The notes below the pieces were generated by a model that did not search any database, was not told the DNA's origin, and worked only from the letters and a program-made list of their open reading frames with translations. DNA of 64,000 nucleotides from Sandaracinus amylolyticus (GTDB lineage: Bacteria; Myxococcota_A; Polyangia; Polyangiales; Sandaracinaceae). This document shows, one piece after another, positions 7,801 through 23,010 of the stretch; position 1 is the first letter of the stretch; the number at the start of each line of letters is the position of its first letter. Where the stretch lies: NCBI RefSeq assembly GCF_021631985.1, contig NZ_CP070225.1, forward strand, positions 3,782,001 to 3,846,000. The letters run 5' to 3'. The position numbers and the translations under genes were made by a program.

Positions 7801-10473
7801 GCGCTGGTGCGCGCGGGCGAGATCTGGAGCGAGCACCTGAACGAGCCGCGCCGCGCGTGCGCGGCCTACGACAAGGTGCTGGAGCGCGAGCCCGGGCACC
7901 TCGGCGCGCTGCTCGCGATCGAGACGCTCTATCGACGGCTCGCGTCGTTCGAGGGGCTCGCGCGGGTGTACGCGAGCGAAGCGCGCGTGCTCACCGACGC
8001 GAGCGCGCGCGTCGCGGCGCTGCACGAGCTCGCGCGGCTGCAGGAGATGCGGCTCGCCGCGCCGACCGACGAGGTGCGCGCGACGTACCAGGCGATCCTC
8101 TCGCTCGCGCCCGACGATCCGCTGGCGATCGCTGCGCTCGAACGGATCGCGATCGCGGGTGGCTCGCGCAGCATGCTCGCCGACGTCGATCGCCGGCTCG
8201 CCGAGGGCGCCGACGATCCGATCGTCGCGGCCGCGTACCGCACGCGGCTCGCGGAGTCGCTCGAGGCGAGCGGTGATGCGCGCGCGCTCGAGGCGTATCG
8301 CGCCGCGCTCGAGGCGGATCCCGAGAACCTCGCAGCCGCGCGTGGTCTCTCGCGCATCGCCGAGCGCACCGATGATCCCGAGGCGCTCGCCGATGCGGCG
8401 CGCCGAGAAGCGCGCGTGGTGCAAGATCCCCAGCAGGCCGCGCGCCTGCTCGTCAAGGCCGCGCAGGTCGCGGAGGATCGCCTCGCCGACACGCGACGCG
8501 CAGTGGAGGACTACGAGCGCGCGCTCGAGCTCTGGGCCGACGACGTCGACGCGGCGCAGCGCCTGCTCGAGATCCTGCTCGCCGCGGGACAGGGCGCGCG
8601 CGCCGCGGATCGCCTCGCCCGCGCCGCGCAGACCGCGCGCTCGGTGGATCGTGCGGCCGAGCTCTGGCTCGAGGTCTCGCGCCTGCAGGCCGATCTGCTC
8701 GACAACCTCGCGGGCGCGATCGGCTCGCTCAACCGCGTGCTCAAGAGCGCGCCGGCGCACGTGCCCACGCTGCGCCGGCTCGCCGAGCTCTACGAGCGCG
8801 ATCAGCAGTGGACCGAGGCCGCGCAGCTCCTCGGTCGCGTGGTGCAGCTCGCGCCCGATCGCGACGTGCTCAAGGACGCGCACCTGCGTCTGTCGGCGCT
8901 CTGGGACGGGCGCCTCGGCGACTCGTCGCGCGCGCTGGTCTCGCTGCAGGCGGTGCTCGCGCTCGAGCCCGAGAACCGCGCCGCGCTCGCGCGTCTCGCG
9001 GCGATGCACGATCGCGAGGGCGATCTCGACAAGGCCGCCGATGCGGCGGGTCGGCTCGTCGAGGCCTCGCACGCGCCGCCCGAGCGCGCCGAGGCGCTGT
9101 GCACGCTCGCGCGCATCGAGCTGCGCCGCGGGCGCACCGAGTCGGCGACGAGCGCGCTGGTGCAGGCCGTCGTGCTCGAAGGCCCGGGCGGTGCGGCAGC
9201 GCGCGCGCTCAAGGACACGATCCGCGATCGCGAAGGCTACGCGACGTACGCGCAGGCGCTGCGCGATCACGTGCAGCGCTGGAACGGGAAGCCGCCCGCG
9301 CCGCGTCAGGCCTGGGTCGAGCTCGCGGGTGTGCTCGGCGACTCGCTCGGGCAGCACGCGGACAGCGCCGAGGTGCTGCGCGTCGCGGCGCGCGCGCTCC
9401 CCGAGGACGTCGAGCTCGATCGCCAGCTCGCGGCGCGCCTCGCACGCGTCGGACGTCGCGACGAGGCGGTCGCGATCCTGCGCCGTCGCATCGACGAGCA
9501 CGTCGGTCGCGTCGAGTGCTGGCGCGATCTCCGCGGCCTGTGGAGCCCGACGCCCGAGCTCGCGATGCTCACCGTCGGCCCGCTCGCCCTGCTCGGCGGC
9601 GCGAGCAACGACGACGTCGAGCGGCTTCGCGCGCGCGCCTCGCAGTCGGGCCGCGCGCGCCCCGGAACGCTCGGGTCCGAGACGCTGCCCGGCGTCTACG
9701 AGATGGACGCCAACTCGCCGGTGCTCACCGTGCTCGCGACGCTGCCCGAGGCGTTCTCGCGGCTCTATCCGCCCGACCTCGAGGGCTTCGGGCTCAGCAC
9801 GCGCGATCGCATCACCACGCGCTCGGGGCATCCGCTCCGCGCGCTCACCGATCGCATCGCCGCGATCTTCCGCGTGGAGAACTACGAGCTCTACGTGCAC
9901 CGCGTGCGCGCGCGCGGCCTCGCGGTCGAGCTCGGAGAGCCCGCGTCGATCCTCGTGCCCGCGAGCCTGACCGAGCTGCCCGAGACGCAGCAGGTCTTCC
10001 TGCTCGCACGCGCGTTCGCGAACGTCGCGATGCGCTTCCACATCACCGACAAGCTCACGCCGCGCGAGATCGAGGTGCTCGTCGCGTCGGCGGTGCGCGC
10101 GTTCGCGCCCGGCTTCGGGTCGGGCCTGACCAGCGAGGACATCCTCGACGATCAGATGCGCCGCATCCAGAAGGCGCTCTCGCGCCGCGCCCGTCGCTCG
10201 CTCGAGGAGGCGACGCCGCGCTACGTGAACGCGCCGCCCGTCGAGTTCGCGGCGTGGGCGCGGCAGATCCAGCTCGGGTCGGCGCGCGCGGCGCTGCTCG
10301 TCTCCGACGATCTGCTCGGCGCGATCGAGGTGCTCCGCCGCACCGAGCGCGACCTCGCGCACGTCGAGCCGCGCGACATCGTGCGTGCGTCTCCGCTCGT
10401 CGGTGAGCTCGTTCGATGGTGGGCGTCCGATGCGGCCATCGACCTCCGTCGCCGCGCGGGTATGCTCGCGTAG
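4882..10473 (+). CDS. Giant TPR-repeat protein (1863 residues)
   Basis: The first 220 or so residues are a Pro/Ala-rich, probably disordered segment with repeated PPSPAPG-type elements. From about residue 225 to 1500 the protein is an almost unbroken run of helical TPR-type repeats, recognisable by ALE..P...A, A...Y..AL..DP and W..L...Y..E patterns. A distinct C-terminal domain of about 280 residues (from YPPDLEGFG onward, including [16 protein letters not shown] and [16 protein letters not shown]) has no repeat pattern and is unassigned. No signal peptide or membrane segment is visible, so a cytoplasmic scaffold is inferred. The ATG lacks an obvious ribosome site. A second protein of the same style is encoded at the right edge of the window. 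Confidence 0.85.
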   Translation: MAGHDRSKPPPPGSSGPKKERSDSTMEVLLDEVEEQPQPKQQPALRAGAPAARVESRPDGTLQRPEASASVETLLSDLDAELAHAVTTGGPIPAPAAAPKPVREGTAAFAHARVQARPPAATPGAGVPKKPSIPPPAVTAKHTLSGGIGAPTTSPGLGTLRPPSPAPGGGTLRPPSPAPSVPRRPASIPPPIATPRARSTTPERPIPAPPRPSSPGSDPAVPTDAASEEARRTIESWERELAASSDPLRQARIHYEIGRIAEVQLQDLRRAAAHYQEALSRAPEHVPTLRGARRVMIARKNFQMALPLFDAEARITSDPHAKAALLYAKGRLLEDVLGQRGEARREYAIAGELDRGAPVILKALEQCDQDAGAWSELARTYERIANAVAGDPRHRAALIVQRARLLESRQREVDAAIELYETALRLDPEVAGALEALKRLHHAQRRWRDLIAVLEREAEQSGDRGVRTMALYRIARLHAERLGNRDEALTALERASRESPDEPLVLEEMARLYESAEKWDPLVRVLEQLVDTTREGAARVTLLARVGQLREEKLGDAPGALVAYEAALAIGPTHLPTLQALGKLYTRSGDWERLVRMHLGEADHADEPRRRAAAHARVAEILEVHLGQPDQAIEHHARALSMQPGYPPSFKALTRLFAEAGRWRELVDLYARAVDEASEKERAITYLLKMGAIYEDALQEHAQAAHAYRRVLQLDPKHLGAIHALQRATERAARWTELVESLELEAELTRDPKQIVALLHRAGEVLDDLVGDREAAVVRFRKVLGIDPTYVPALTSLGRIYHRAGRWEDLLELYKRELELTPRGAEAVALLAKMAELCEERIGRDDEAIAHYRRAIEIDPTNRTALRALARKLRERGAWDELVRVLEMELSGLTDPAARARAAYRVGEVWEERLQQVERAIAAYEQARDAEPSYRPAIDALARLRAEQGAWRKLADELEREAASSPDPKLAVAALVRAGEIWSEHLNEPRRACAAYDKVLEREPGHLGALLAIETLYRRLASFEGLARVYASEARVLTDASARVAALHELARLQEMRLAAPTDEVRATYQAILSLAPDDPLAIAALERIAIAGGSRSMLADVDRRLAEGADDPIVAAAYRTRLAESLEASGDARALEAYRAALEADPENLAAARGLSRIAERTDDPEALADAARREARVVQDPQQAARLLVKAAQVAEDRLADTRRAVEDYERALELWADDVDAAQRLLEILLAAGQGARAADRLARAAQTARSVDRAAELWLEVSRLQADLLDNLAGAIGSLNRVLKSAPAHVPTLRRLAELYERDQQWTEAAQLLGRVVQLAPDRDVLKDAHLRLSALWDGRLGDSSRALVSLQAVLALEPENRAALARLAAMHDREGDLDKAADAAGRLVEASHAPPERAEALCTLARIELRRGRTESATSALVQAVVLEGPGGAAARALKDTIRDREGYATYAQALRDHVQRWNGKPPAPRQAWVELAGVLGDSLGQHADSAEVLRVAARALPEDVELDRQLAARLARVGRRDEAVAILRRRIDEHVGRVECWRDLRGLWSPTPELAMLTVGPLALLGGASNDDVERLRARASQSGRARPGTLGSETLPGVYEMDANSPVLTVLATLPEAFSRLYPPDLEGFGLSTRDRITTRSGHPLRALTDRIAAIFRVENYELYVHRVRARGLAVELGEPASILVPASLTELPETQQVFLLARAFANVAMRFHITDKLTPREIEVLVASAVRAFAPGFGSGLTSEDILDDQMRRIQKALSRRARRSLEEATPRYVNAPPVEFAAWARQIQLGSARAALLVSDDLLGAIEVLRRTERDLAHVEPRDIVRASPLVGELVRWWASDAAIDLRRRAGMLA

Positions 10474-10507
10474 CTCCGCGACCAGGACCTCACGGAGGAG
10501 CGGGAAC

Positions 10508-11035
10508 ATGGACAAGATTCGGACGCTGATCGACGAAGCGACGCTCGCCGCGAAGGTGAAGGAGCTGGGCAGGAAGATCACCGAGCGCCATCGCGGCCAC
10601 GAGGTCGTGCTGGTCCCGGTGCTCAAGGGCAGCTTCGTGTTCGCGGCCGATCTCGCGCGGCAGATCGATCTGCCGGTGACCATCGAATTCCTCGGATGCC
10701 GCAGCTACGAGGGCACCGAGAGCAGCGGCGTGGTGCAGATCACGTACGACCTCACGAAGCCCATCGAGGGCAAGCACGTGATCATCGTCGAGGACATCGT
10801 CGACACCGGGCTGACGATGACCTACCTGCTCGAGAACCTCGAGACGCGCCGCCCCGCGAGCCTCGAGCTCTGCTCGCTGCTCCACAAGCCGGCGCGCACC
10901 CGCGTGCCGGTCGAGATCCACTACCTCGGCTTCACGATCGACGACGTGTTCGTCGTCGGCTACGGCCTCGACTACGCCGAGCGCTTCCGCAACGTGCCCT
11001 TCATCGGCGTGCTCGAGCAAGGCGCGAAGACCTGA
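10508..11035 (+). CDS. hpt: Hypoxanthine phosphoribosyltransferase
   Basis: This 175-residue purine salvage enzyme converts hypoxanthine or guanine plus PRPP to IMP or GMP. The PRPP-binding loop [13 protein letters not shown] is intact, and the N-terminal [15 protein letters not shown] and [13 protein letters not shown] blocks are typical of bacterial Hpt. [22 protein letters not shown] matches the base-binding end of the fold. GGAGGAG sits 9 bp before the ATG. The stop overlaps the start of the next small gene (TGATG). Confidence 0.95.
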   Translation: MDKIRTLIDEATLAAKVKELGRKITERHRGHEVVLVPVLKGSFVFAADLARQIDLPVTIEFLGCRSYEGTESSGVVQITYDLTKPIEGKHVIIVEDIVDTGLTMTYLLENLETRRPASLELCSLLHKPARTRVPVEIHYLGFTIDDVFVVGYGLDYAERFRNVPFIGVLEQGAKT

Positions 11036-11343
11036 TGAGCAAGCGTCTCGAGATGCTCGAGATGATGACGAGCAAGAAGCCGGACGACCCGTTCGTCTGG
11101 TACGCGCGCGCCATGGAGCTGCGCTCGCTCGATCGGAAGGACGAGGCGCTCGCGGCGTTCGGCGAGGTCGCGACGAAGTTCCCGACCTACGTGCCGACGT
11201 ACCTGATGGGCGCGCAGGTCGCGGCCGAGCTCGGTCGCGCCGACGAAGCGCGCGCCTTCGCGGAGCGCGGCATCGAGAAGGCGCGCGCCGGTGGCGATGG
11301 GCACGCGCTCTCCGAGCTCACGTCGTTCCTCGCCACGATCTGA
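11035..11343 (+). CDS. Small TPR protein
   Basis: The 102-residue protein consists of about two and a half tetratricopeptide-like helical repeats (DPFVWYARAMELRSLDRKDEALAAF, PTYVPTYLMGAQVAAELGRADEARAFA). It has no signal peptide. Translation is probably coupled to hpt through the one-base TGATG overlap. Such small TPR proteins usually act as adaptors; a partner is not evident here. Confidence 0.8.
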   Translation: MSKRLEMLEMMTSKKPDDPFVWYARAMELRSLDRKDEALAAFGEVATKFPTYVPTYLMGAQVAAELGRADEARAFAERGIEKARAGGDGHALSELTSFLATI

Positions 11344-11374
11344 TTCGCTTTTCTTTTCGATCGCGGAGGCTTCG

Positions 11375-13069
<1,695 letters not shown>

Positions 13070-13073
13070 CGCG

Positions 13074-15536
<2,463 letters not shown>

Positions 15537-15545
15537 GCCGGGCGC

Positions 15546-16154
15546 TCAGCCCGACGGGTGCAGCGACGCGATCAGCGACTCGAACGCGCCCGACGCGTCC
15601 TGCACCGCGGCCTCGGGCCCGGTGAGCTTGAAGAACACCATTCCGTCGGGCCCCTCGGCGATCGCGCCGAGCAGTCGATAGCCGGGCTGCGCCGCCCCAC
15701 CGCCGCCGCCCATGCCGCGCATGCCCGCGAACGCGCCCGCGACCTGCACGCGCGTCACGCGGATGCCGTTCACCTCGGCGCGCTCGATCACCGCGACCTC
15801 GCGGCTGGGGCGTCCGTCGGGCTGCTCGAACTGATCGACCCAGCGCGCGACGTTCTCGTCGACGCCGCCGCCCTGATCGCGACCGAAGTGGAACACCGTG
15901 AGCTCGGCGCCCTCGTGATCGCGCACGGCGTACTCCGCCGCGCGCATCGGCGAGCTCGGACGCCGCGAGATCAGCGGCTCCTCGGCGCGCCATGCGAGGC
16001 CGCCCGCGGCGTCCTCGAACTCCGGCTGCGCAGGCGCTTCGCTCGGGGTCTCCTGGTGCGCGGCGGGAGCCTCGTGCGGGACCGGCGTGCCGCCGCCCTG
16101 GGGCCCGCAGGTGCACCCGGTCAGCAGCACGATCATCGCGAGCATCGAGCGCAT
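15546..16154 (-). CDS. Lipoprotein of unknown function
   Basis: The 202-residue protein has a short signal peptide with lipobox LLTGC14, a Pro/Ala/Glu linker to about residue 50, and a beta-rich domain (ELTVFHFGRDQGGGVDENVARWVDQFEQPDG, then a Gly stretch). The VFHFGR..GG....N..RW..QF pattern looks like a family of secreted proteins seen as hypothetical proteins in other lineages, but I cannot name it. It begins 4 bp after the stop of the upstream membrane protein gene and is probably cotranscribed. Confidence 0.75.
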   Translation of the reverse strand: MRSMLAMIVLLTGCTCGPQGGGTPVPHEAPAAHQETPSEAPAQPEFEDAAGGLAWRAEEPLISRRPSSPMRAAEYAVRDHEGAELTVFHFGRDQGGGVDENVARWVDQFEQPDGRPSREVAVIERAEVNGIRVTRVQVAGAFAGMRGMGGGGGAAQPGYRLLGAIAEGPDGMVFFKLTGPEAAVQDASGAFESLIASLHPSG

Positions 16155-16158
16155 CGCG

Positions 16159-17181
16159 TCACTCCTCGACGGTCATCTCGGCGAGCCCGCCGCCGAGGTT
16201 GTGGTGGCTGCGCGACACGAAGCGAACGCGGTCGATCCCGTCCGCATCGAAGTCGTGCGAGACCGGCTGCGGATCGCGCTCGAAGGACGCGAACTCGCCG
16301 TCGATCTGCTCCACGACGCGCCCGCCCGAGTAGAGCTCGATGCGGTACTCGCGCGTCGCGCGATCGAAGTGCGGCGCGTTCTTCGCGTTCGTCAGCGTCA
16401 CGCGCGCGACGTGCCGCGGCGGCGAGAGGCGCGTCTCGACCCACCCGCTCGCGCGATCGGGCAGGAGCCACTCGCTGTTCACGTCGCCGTCGATCGCGTT
16501 GCCCGCGCCGAACGTCGGGCTGTTCGCGAACGTCGCCGATGCGTCCGCCGTCACCTCGTGCGGCGTGCGCATCACGAAGACGAGCGCGGCGATCAGCGCG
16601 ACCCCGAGCACCGCCGCGGTCGCGATGCGCGCGATGCGCGTCACGCCGAGCTCGCGCGGCGACATCGCCGCGTAGGCGAGCGCACGCTCCACGTCGAGGC
16701 GCGCGCGCGCGATCTGCTGATACAGGTCGGCGTGCGCCGCGTTCACGTCGGCATCGAGGCGTGGCAGCGTCGTGGTGCGCGCCTTCTCTTCCGCCTCCGC
16801 GATCGCGTTGAGCCGATCGGCGCTCACACCGCGCGCAGCGAGCACGGTGCGCCACGTCGCGGGCGGCGGGGGCTCGCTCTTCGGCGCATCGCTCTCGGCG
16901 CCCTCGACTTCGCCTTCCGGCTTCGCGGGCTCCTTCGCGGGCGCGCTCGTCGCTCCGTCGTAGCGAGGCGCGGCCTCGAGCGTCGCGGTCAGCGCCTCGA
17001 CCACGAGCCGCAGCCCTTCGGCCGCGTGCCCGTTCGACCAGAGCGCCTCCGCGGCCTCGGCCTTCTGCCGCCCGAGCGCGAGCGCATCGGCGATCTCCTT
17101 GCGCTTCGTCTCCGGGATCCGGGCCGCGGTCGCGCTCGCATCGCGCAGCGTGAAGTACTCGGCGATCGAAGAAGAAGCCAT
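16159..17181 (-). CDS. Membrane protein with C-terminal discoidin-like carbohydrate-binding domain
   Basis: The 340-residue protein has a helical N-terminal part with an acidic linker (about residues 80-105). A second helical stretch runs to about 180, followed by a single membrane segment near 184-204 (IARIATAAVLGVALIAALVFVM). The C-terminal domain (about 215-340) carries the F5/8 C-like pattern: FGAGNAIDGDVNSEW early, then WVETRLSPPRHVARVTLTN and the closing VRFVSRSHHNLGGGLAEM. Such domains usually bind glycans, so an anchored sugar-binding protein is inferred. It leads a two-gene leftward unit. Confidence 0.75.
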   Translation of the reverse strand: MASSSIAEYFTLRDASATAARIPETKRKEIADALALGRQKAEAAEALWSNGHAAEGLRLVVEALTATLEAAPRYDGATSAPAKEPAKPEGEVEGAESDAPKSEPPPPATWRTVLAARGVSADRLNAIAEAEEKARTTTLPRLDADVNAAHADLYQQIARARLDVERALAYAAMSPRELGVTRIARIATAAVLGVALIAALVFVMRTPHEVTADASATFANSPTFGAGNAIDGDVNSEWLLPDRASGWVETRLSPPRHVARVTLTNAKNAPHFDRATREYRIELYSGGRVVEQIDGEFASFERDPQPVSHDFDADGIDRVRFVSRSHHNLGGGLAEMTVEE

Positions 17182-17248
17182 CGTTCCGTCGCGCTCCTCG
17201 AGGGCGCCGACAGTAGCACGCGCCCCACGCGCGCATTAGAACCGCGCG

Positions 17249-18028
17249 ATGCGCGCCGACGAGCACGAGCGGATGTATCGCGTCGAGACGCGGCACTTCT
17301 GGTTCACCGGTACGCGCCGCGTGATCGTCTCGGCGCTCGAGCGCGCCCTCGGCTCGCGCCTCGCCGGCGCGCGCGTGCTCGACCTCGGCTGCGGCACCGG
17401 GTTCACCCTCACGCGCCTGCCCGACGGTGTCCGCTCGGTGGGCCTCGACTACTCGCCCGCCGCGCTCGCCTTCGCCCGCGAGCGTGCGTCCTCGTCGGCG
17501 CTGGTGCGCGGATCTGCGTACGCCCTCCCCTTCGCCGACGGATCGTTCGACGCGGTGCTCGCGCTCGACGTCCTCGAGCACCTCGACGACGACCTCGCCG
17601 CCGCGCGCGAGCTGCGCCGCGTGCTCGCCCCGGGCGGCGTCGCGATCGTCACCGTGCCCGCGTTCCAGGCGCTCTGGAGCGCGCACGACGAGGCGCTCGA
17701 TCACCGTCGCCGGTACCGCCTGTCGCGCATCGAGGCGGTGCTCCGCGACGCTGGTCTCACGATCGAGCACGGCAGCTACTACAATTTCTTCCTCTTCCCC
17801 GCGGTCGCGGCGGCGCGCCTCGCCGAGCGCGCACGCGTCGCGATGGGGCTCACGCGCACGTCCTCGACCGCGGGCAGGTCCTCGCCCGGAGCAAAGGGAA
17901 CCGACCTCCGCATCCCGCCCGCGCCGATCAACGACGCGCTCGCCGCGCTCCTCGGCGCGGAACGCGCGATCGCTCCGCGCATGCGGCTGCCCTTCGGAGT
18001 GTCCTGTCTCGTGATCGCCCGCGCCTGA
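17249..18028 (+). CDS. SAM-dependent methyltransferase, class I
   Basis: This 259-residue protein has a Rossmann methyltransferase core: motif I VLDLGCGTGFTL, the acidic strand VGLDYSP, motif II-like GSFDAVLALDVLEHLDDD, and LRRVLAPGGVAIVTVPAF. The N-terminal HERMYRVETRHFWFTGTRR and the region SAHDEALDHRRRYR are typical of UbiE/Coq5-like enzymes that act on small molecules or glycolipids. No substrate can be named. It is divergent from the membrane protein gene across 67 bp. Confidence 0.85.
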   Translation: MRADEHERMYRVETRHFWFTGTRRVIVSALERALGSRLAGARVLDLGCGTGFTLTRLPDGVRSVGLDYSPAALAFARERASSSALVRGSAYALPFADGSFDAVLALDVLEHLDDDLAAARELRRVLAPGGVAIVTVPAFQALWSAHDEALDHRRRYRLSRIEAVLRDAGLTIEHGSYYNFFLFPAVAAARLAERARVAMGLTRTSSTAGRSSPGAKGTDLRIPPAPINDALAALLGAERAIAPRMRLPFGVSCLVIARA

Positions 18029-18203
18029 CGCGCAGCTCGCGCTCGCACGACGGCGAGGTCGGGGTCGACGGCGTCGACGGCACGCCCCACGCTACTCCAC
18101 CCCGCGCGCGCCACCTCTTCGCGGCGGTCAGTCCGCGAACCCGCCAACACTGCGGTGCGCTGTGCGCGACGCAATGCGTCAGGCGAACGCAGGTGTCCCA
18201 GCC

Positions 18204-18232
18204 TTGCGTCGCGAAAAGCGCCTGACTATGTT
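18204..18232 (+). promoter_or_regulatory. Candidate sigma-70 promoter of lon
   Basis: TTGCGT (18204-18209), a 17-bp spacer and TATGTT (18227-18232) lie 48 bp before the lon ATG, with the spacing of a vegetative promoter. An imperfect inverted repeat (GACGCA/TGCGTC, 18168-18180) sits just upstream. No RpoH-like -35 is visible. Confidence 0.4.
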
Positions 18233-18279
18233 CCCACGAGCAATTTTCGTCCCGGAACGCCGGAGAAACGAAGAGAGAT

Positions 18280-20697
<2,418 letters not shown>

Positions 20698-20739
20698 TCG
20701 ACGCAGGGCGCTGACCAAGCGACGAGCGCGAGTGCACAC

Positions 20740-20778
20740 CGAGACGGGCGCGAGGCGAGAGCTTCGCGCCCGTGCTCG
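20740..20778 (+). terminator. Hairpin downstream of lon
   Basis: A 10-bp perfect stem (20744-20753 with 20764-20773), extended by CGAG/CTCG with one bulged base, lies 45 bp after the lon stop. Only two T residues follow, so termination is plausible but not certain. Confidence 0.4.
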
Positions 20779-20802
20779 TTCCGTCTACGTTCTGCGCTCG
20801 CG

Positions 20803-21411
20803 ATGTGGGCGCACTTCATCTACCGCGTGCACGCGACGAGCCTCGCGGAGGTCGAGCGCGCGATCGCGCGCAACGCGGAGCTCATCGCGCGACCGAAGAG
20901 CGGGCACTCGTACGGCTACGTGCTCGAGCACGTCTGTCGTTTCGACGGTGCGCGGAAGAGCGTCGTGCTCGATCGCGATCCGCATCGGCCTGCGTACTGG
21001 CACTCGCTGGCGAGCGAGGAGGACGTGCTGCGCCTGGTGCACGAGCGTCGAGGGAACGGGCTCTTCGGGCGAGGGACGGCGACGGACACGACGCCCCCTG
21101 CGGCGCTGATGGCGGAGCTGCGCGTGCGCCATCGCGCGGTGTGGACGCGCGAGGAGGAACGCGCGCTGCTGCGCGAAGCGGAGGAGCGCGCGCGGGTGTG
21201 GGCGCTCGACGAGGAGCCGCTCCGCAGCTCTCCGTGGGCTTCGATCTGGGGCCTGATGCGAGCGCGCTGGAAGTGGACGAAGCGCCACACCAGCGCGACG
21301 TCGTTCCCGTTCATCCGCGCAGGGATCGACGTGTACAAGGCCGACGGGTTCGAGCTCGGCACGCCCGGCGCGGGCACCGCGTTCTATGCGTTCGCGCTCT
21401 TCCACTACTGA
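20803..21411 (+). CDS. Protein of unknown function
   Basis: The 202-residue protein is rich in Arg, Glu and aromatic residues, with no signal peptide or membrane segment. Recognisable stretches are YGYVLEHVCRFDGARKSVV, the central helix TREEERALLREAEERARVWALDEE and the end GTPGAGTAFYAFALFHY. I do not recognise the family. It sits between lon and the threonine leader, same strand as both, but the leader has its own candidate promoter. Confidence 0.65.
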   Translation: MWAHFIYRVHATSLAEVERAIARNAELIARPKSGHSYGYVLEHVCRFDGARKSVVLDRDPHRPAYWHSLASEEDVLRLVHERRGNGLFGRGTATDTTPPAALMAELRVRHRAVWTREEERALLREAEERARVWALDEEPLRSSPWASIWGLMRARWKWTKRHTSATSFPFIRAGIDVYKADGFELGTPGAGTAFYAFALFHY

Positions 21412-21419
21412 CGGCGCGT

Positions 21420-21447
21420 TTGCGCGATCACGCGCGCTCGGCATACT
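21420..21447 (+). promoter_or_regulatory. Candidate promoter of the threonine leader transcript
   Basis: TTGCGC (21420-21425), a 16-bp spacer and CATACT (21442-21447) lie immediately before the leader peptide. Transcription would begin about 4 nt before the leader ATG, giving a nearly leaderless start, which is a weakness of this assignment. Confidence 0.35.
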
Positions 21448-21457
21448 GAGCCTCGTC

Positions 21458-21517
21458 ATGTCGCTCGCGTTCGCGCGCACCACCACGACCACCACTACCC
21501 GCGAGGCGGGTCGGTGA
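21458..21517 (+). CDS. Threonine-rich leader peptide (attenuation sensor)
   Basis: A 19-residue frame reads MSLAFARTTTTTTTREAGR. Residues 8-14 are seven consecutive threonines (21479-21499; five ACC, one ACG, one ACT). It ends 134 bp before the start of a threonyl-tRNA synthetase gene. Runs of codons for the amino acid made or charged by the downstream gene define attenuator leader peptides (for example the thr, his and leu leaders of enterobacteria). Ribosome stalling here would report low charged tRNA-Thr. A weak GAG precedes the ATG by 7 bp. Confidence 0.85.
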   Translation: MSLAFARTTTTTTTREAGR

Positions 21518-21591
21518 TCGTGCGCGCGTAGACGAGACGAACGACGCGACAACCACGATCGAACCGACGACCCGCCCGACGCGACGGGTCG
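21506..21591 (+). promoter_or_regulatory. Attenuator: mutually exclusive stems upstream of the ThrRS gene
   Basis: Two alternative structures share one strand. A long stem pairs 21506-21522 (GCGGGTC, GGT and GATCGTG blocks) with 21554-21575 (CACGATC, ACC and GACCCGC blocks). A compact GC stem pairs 21568-21574 (CGACCCG) with 21585-21591 (CGGGTCG). The leader stop codon (21515-21517) lies in the 5' strand of the long stem. A ribosome that finishes the leader would cover that strand and release 21568-21575 for the compact stem. A ribosome stalled on the early Thr codons would leave the long stem free to form. No run of T follows the compact stem, so it may act by Rho or at translation rather than as a classic intrinsic terminator. 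Confidence 0.7.
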
Positions 21592-21623
21592 ACGGCGTGG
21601 TGCATCGATCCGGCGTGCTCGGG

Positions 21624-21644
21624 CTCCTGACCGAACCGAAGGAG
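21624..21644 (+). promoter_or_regulatory. Possible stem hiding the ThrRS ribosome-binding site
   Basis: CTCCT (21624-21628) can pair with AGGAG (21640-21644), which is the Shine-Dalgarno sequence of the ThrRS gene, 7 bp before its ATG. This could add translational control downstream of the attenuator. A 5-bp stem is weak evidence alone. Confidence 0.35.
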
Positions 21645-21651
21645 AACGACG

Positions 21652-22854
21652 ATGCTCGACGACGACGATCACCGCGCGATCGCGCGGAGGCTGGGGCTGC
21701 TGCACTTCCAGGAGGAGGCCCCCGGCATGGTGTTCTGGCACCCGCGCGGCCTCGCGATGTACCGCGCGCTGGAGGACGCGCAGCGCGCGCAGGTGCGGCG
21801 CGAGGGCTACGAGGAAGTGCGCTCGCCGCAGGTGATGCGGCGTCCGATCTGGGAGGCGAGCGGGCACTGGAAGCACTTCGCCGAAGGGATGATGCGCATC
21901 GACGACGACGAGCTCGAGGCCGCGCTCAAGCCGGTGAGCTGCCCCGGGCACGCGCAGATCGTGAAGCGCATGGCGCCCTCGTATCGCGATCTGCCGATCC
22001 GTCTCGCCGAGCTCGGCGTGGTGCATCGCGACGAGGCGAGCGGCGCGCTGCACGGGCTCATGCGGCTGCGACAGTTCTCGCAGGACGACGGACACGTGTT
22101 CTGCGAGGAAGCGCAGGCCGAGGACGAGGTGGTGCGCTTCCTCGAGGGGCTGCGGCCGTTCTACGCGCAGTTCGGCTTCCACGAGCTCGACGTCGCGCTC
22201 TCGCTGCGGCCCGAGGATCGCGCCGGCGACGACGCGGTGTGGGATCGCGCCGAGGCGGTGCTCGCGCGCGCGCTCGATCGACGCGGAGAGAAGTACCGCG
22301 TGCAAGAAGGCGCAGGCGCGTTCTACGGCCCGAAGATCGAGGTCGCGCTGCGGGATCGCGCGGGGCGTCTCTGGCAGTGCGGGACGATCCAGATGGATCT
22401 CGTGATGCCGGTGCGCTTCGACCTGCGCTACGTGGACGCGCGCGGCGAGAAGCAGCCGGTGGTGATGCTGCATCGCGCGCTCTACGGCAGCCTCGAGCGC
22501 TTCCTCGGCATCCTGCTCGAGCAGCACGGTGCGTCGCTGCCGGCGTGGCTCGCGCCCGAGCAGATCGTCGTGGTGCCGGTGTCGGGCGCGCAGCACGAGA
22601 TCGCGCGGGCGCTGGTGCGGAAGCTCGAGCGCGACGGTGCGCGGGTGTCGATCGACGCGCGCGAGGAGTCGCTCGCGCGGCGCATCGCCGAGGCGCACGA
22701 GCGCGGCGTGCCCCACGTCGCGATCGTCGGGGCGCGCGAGGTCGAGCGCGGCGAGGTCGCGCTGCGATCGCGAGACGGCCAGCGCGTGCTCGCCGAGGAC
22801 GACGCGCGCGCACTCCTGCGCGAGGCGCTCGCGCGACCGGAGCGTGCGTCGTGA
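21652..22854 (+). CDS. thrS: Threonyl-tRNA synthetase, compact form without TGS and editing domains
   Basis: The 400-residue protein contains only the class II catalytic core and the C-terminal anticodon-binding domain; a full ThrRS has about 640 residues. Zinc ligands that select threonine are present at C97 (PVSCPGH), H148 (SQDDGHVFC) and H274 (MLHRALYGS). Motif 2 is HRDEASGALHGLMRLRQFSQ and motif 3 is HRALYGSLERFLGILLEQ. The anticodon domain begins near WLAPEQIVVVPVSG. Lacking the N2 editing domain, it cannot clear Ser-tRNA-Thr by itself. A full-length ThrRS presumably exists elsewhere, making this a conditional or trans-edited paralogue. The upstream Thr leader implies induction when charged tRNA-Thr falls. 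The ATG has GGAG 7 bp upstream. Confidence 0.9.
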   Translation: MLDDDDHRAIARRLGLLHFQEEAPGMVFWHPRGLAMYRALEDAQRAQVRREGYEEVRSPQVMRRPIWEASGHWKHFAEGMMRIDDDELEAALKPVSCPGHAQIVKRMAPSYRDLPIRLAELGVVHRDEASGALHGLMRLRQFSQDDGHVFCEEAQAEDEVVRFLEGLRPFYAQFGFHELDVALSLRPEDRAGDDAVWDRAEAVLARALDRRGEKYRVQEGAGAFYGPKIEVALRDRAGRLWQCGTIQMDLVMPVRFDLRYVDARGEKQPVVMLHRALYGSLERFLGILLEQHGASLPAWLAPEQIVVVPVSGAQHEIARALVRKLERDGARVSIDAREESLARRIAEAHERGVPHVAIVGAREVERGEVALRSRDGQRVLAEDDARALLREALARPERAS

Positions 22855-22870
22855 TCGAGGGCACTACTCG

Positions 22871-22908
22871 GGAGGCCGTCGCGCCGCGCCCATGGCGCGA
22901 CGGCCTCC
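22871..22908 (+). terminator. Strong hairpin after the ThrRS gene
   Basis: A perfect 15-bp stem (22871-22885 with 22894-22908) and an 8-nt loop begin 16 bp after the stop codon. There is no T run, as is usual for terminator-like hairpins in this DNA. Confidence 0.5.
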
Positions 22909-23010
22909 GACGCACGCGCGAAACAGCCCGTTCACGCAGACGTCCACGAACACGACGCAGCGCGCGCGACGTGCACAACGGAGCGCGCGCTGGTCTACAC
23001 TCCGACCCCG

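Noticed and set aside
4543-10683. A 2046-codon open frame on the minus strand opposite the giant TPR gene
   Set aside because: In very GC-rich DNA the antisense frame of an Arg/Ala/Glu-rich gene stays open by chance. Its translation is Arg/His low complexity without domains, while the plus-strand frame has clear TPR periodicity.
21458-21651. T-box riboswitch upstream of the ThrRS gene
   Set aside because: No T-box core sequence or specifier-loop architecture is visible. The Thr-codon leader peptide explains the region better.
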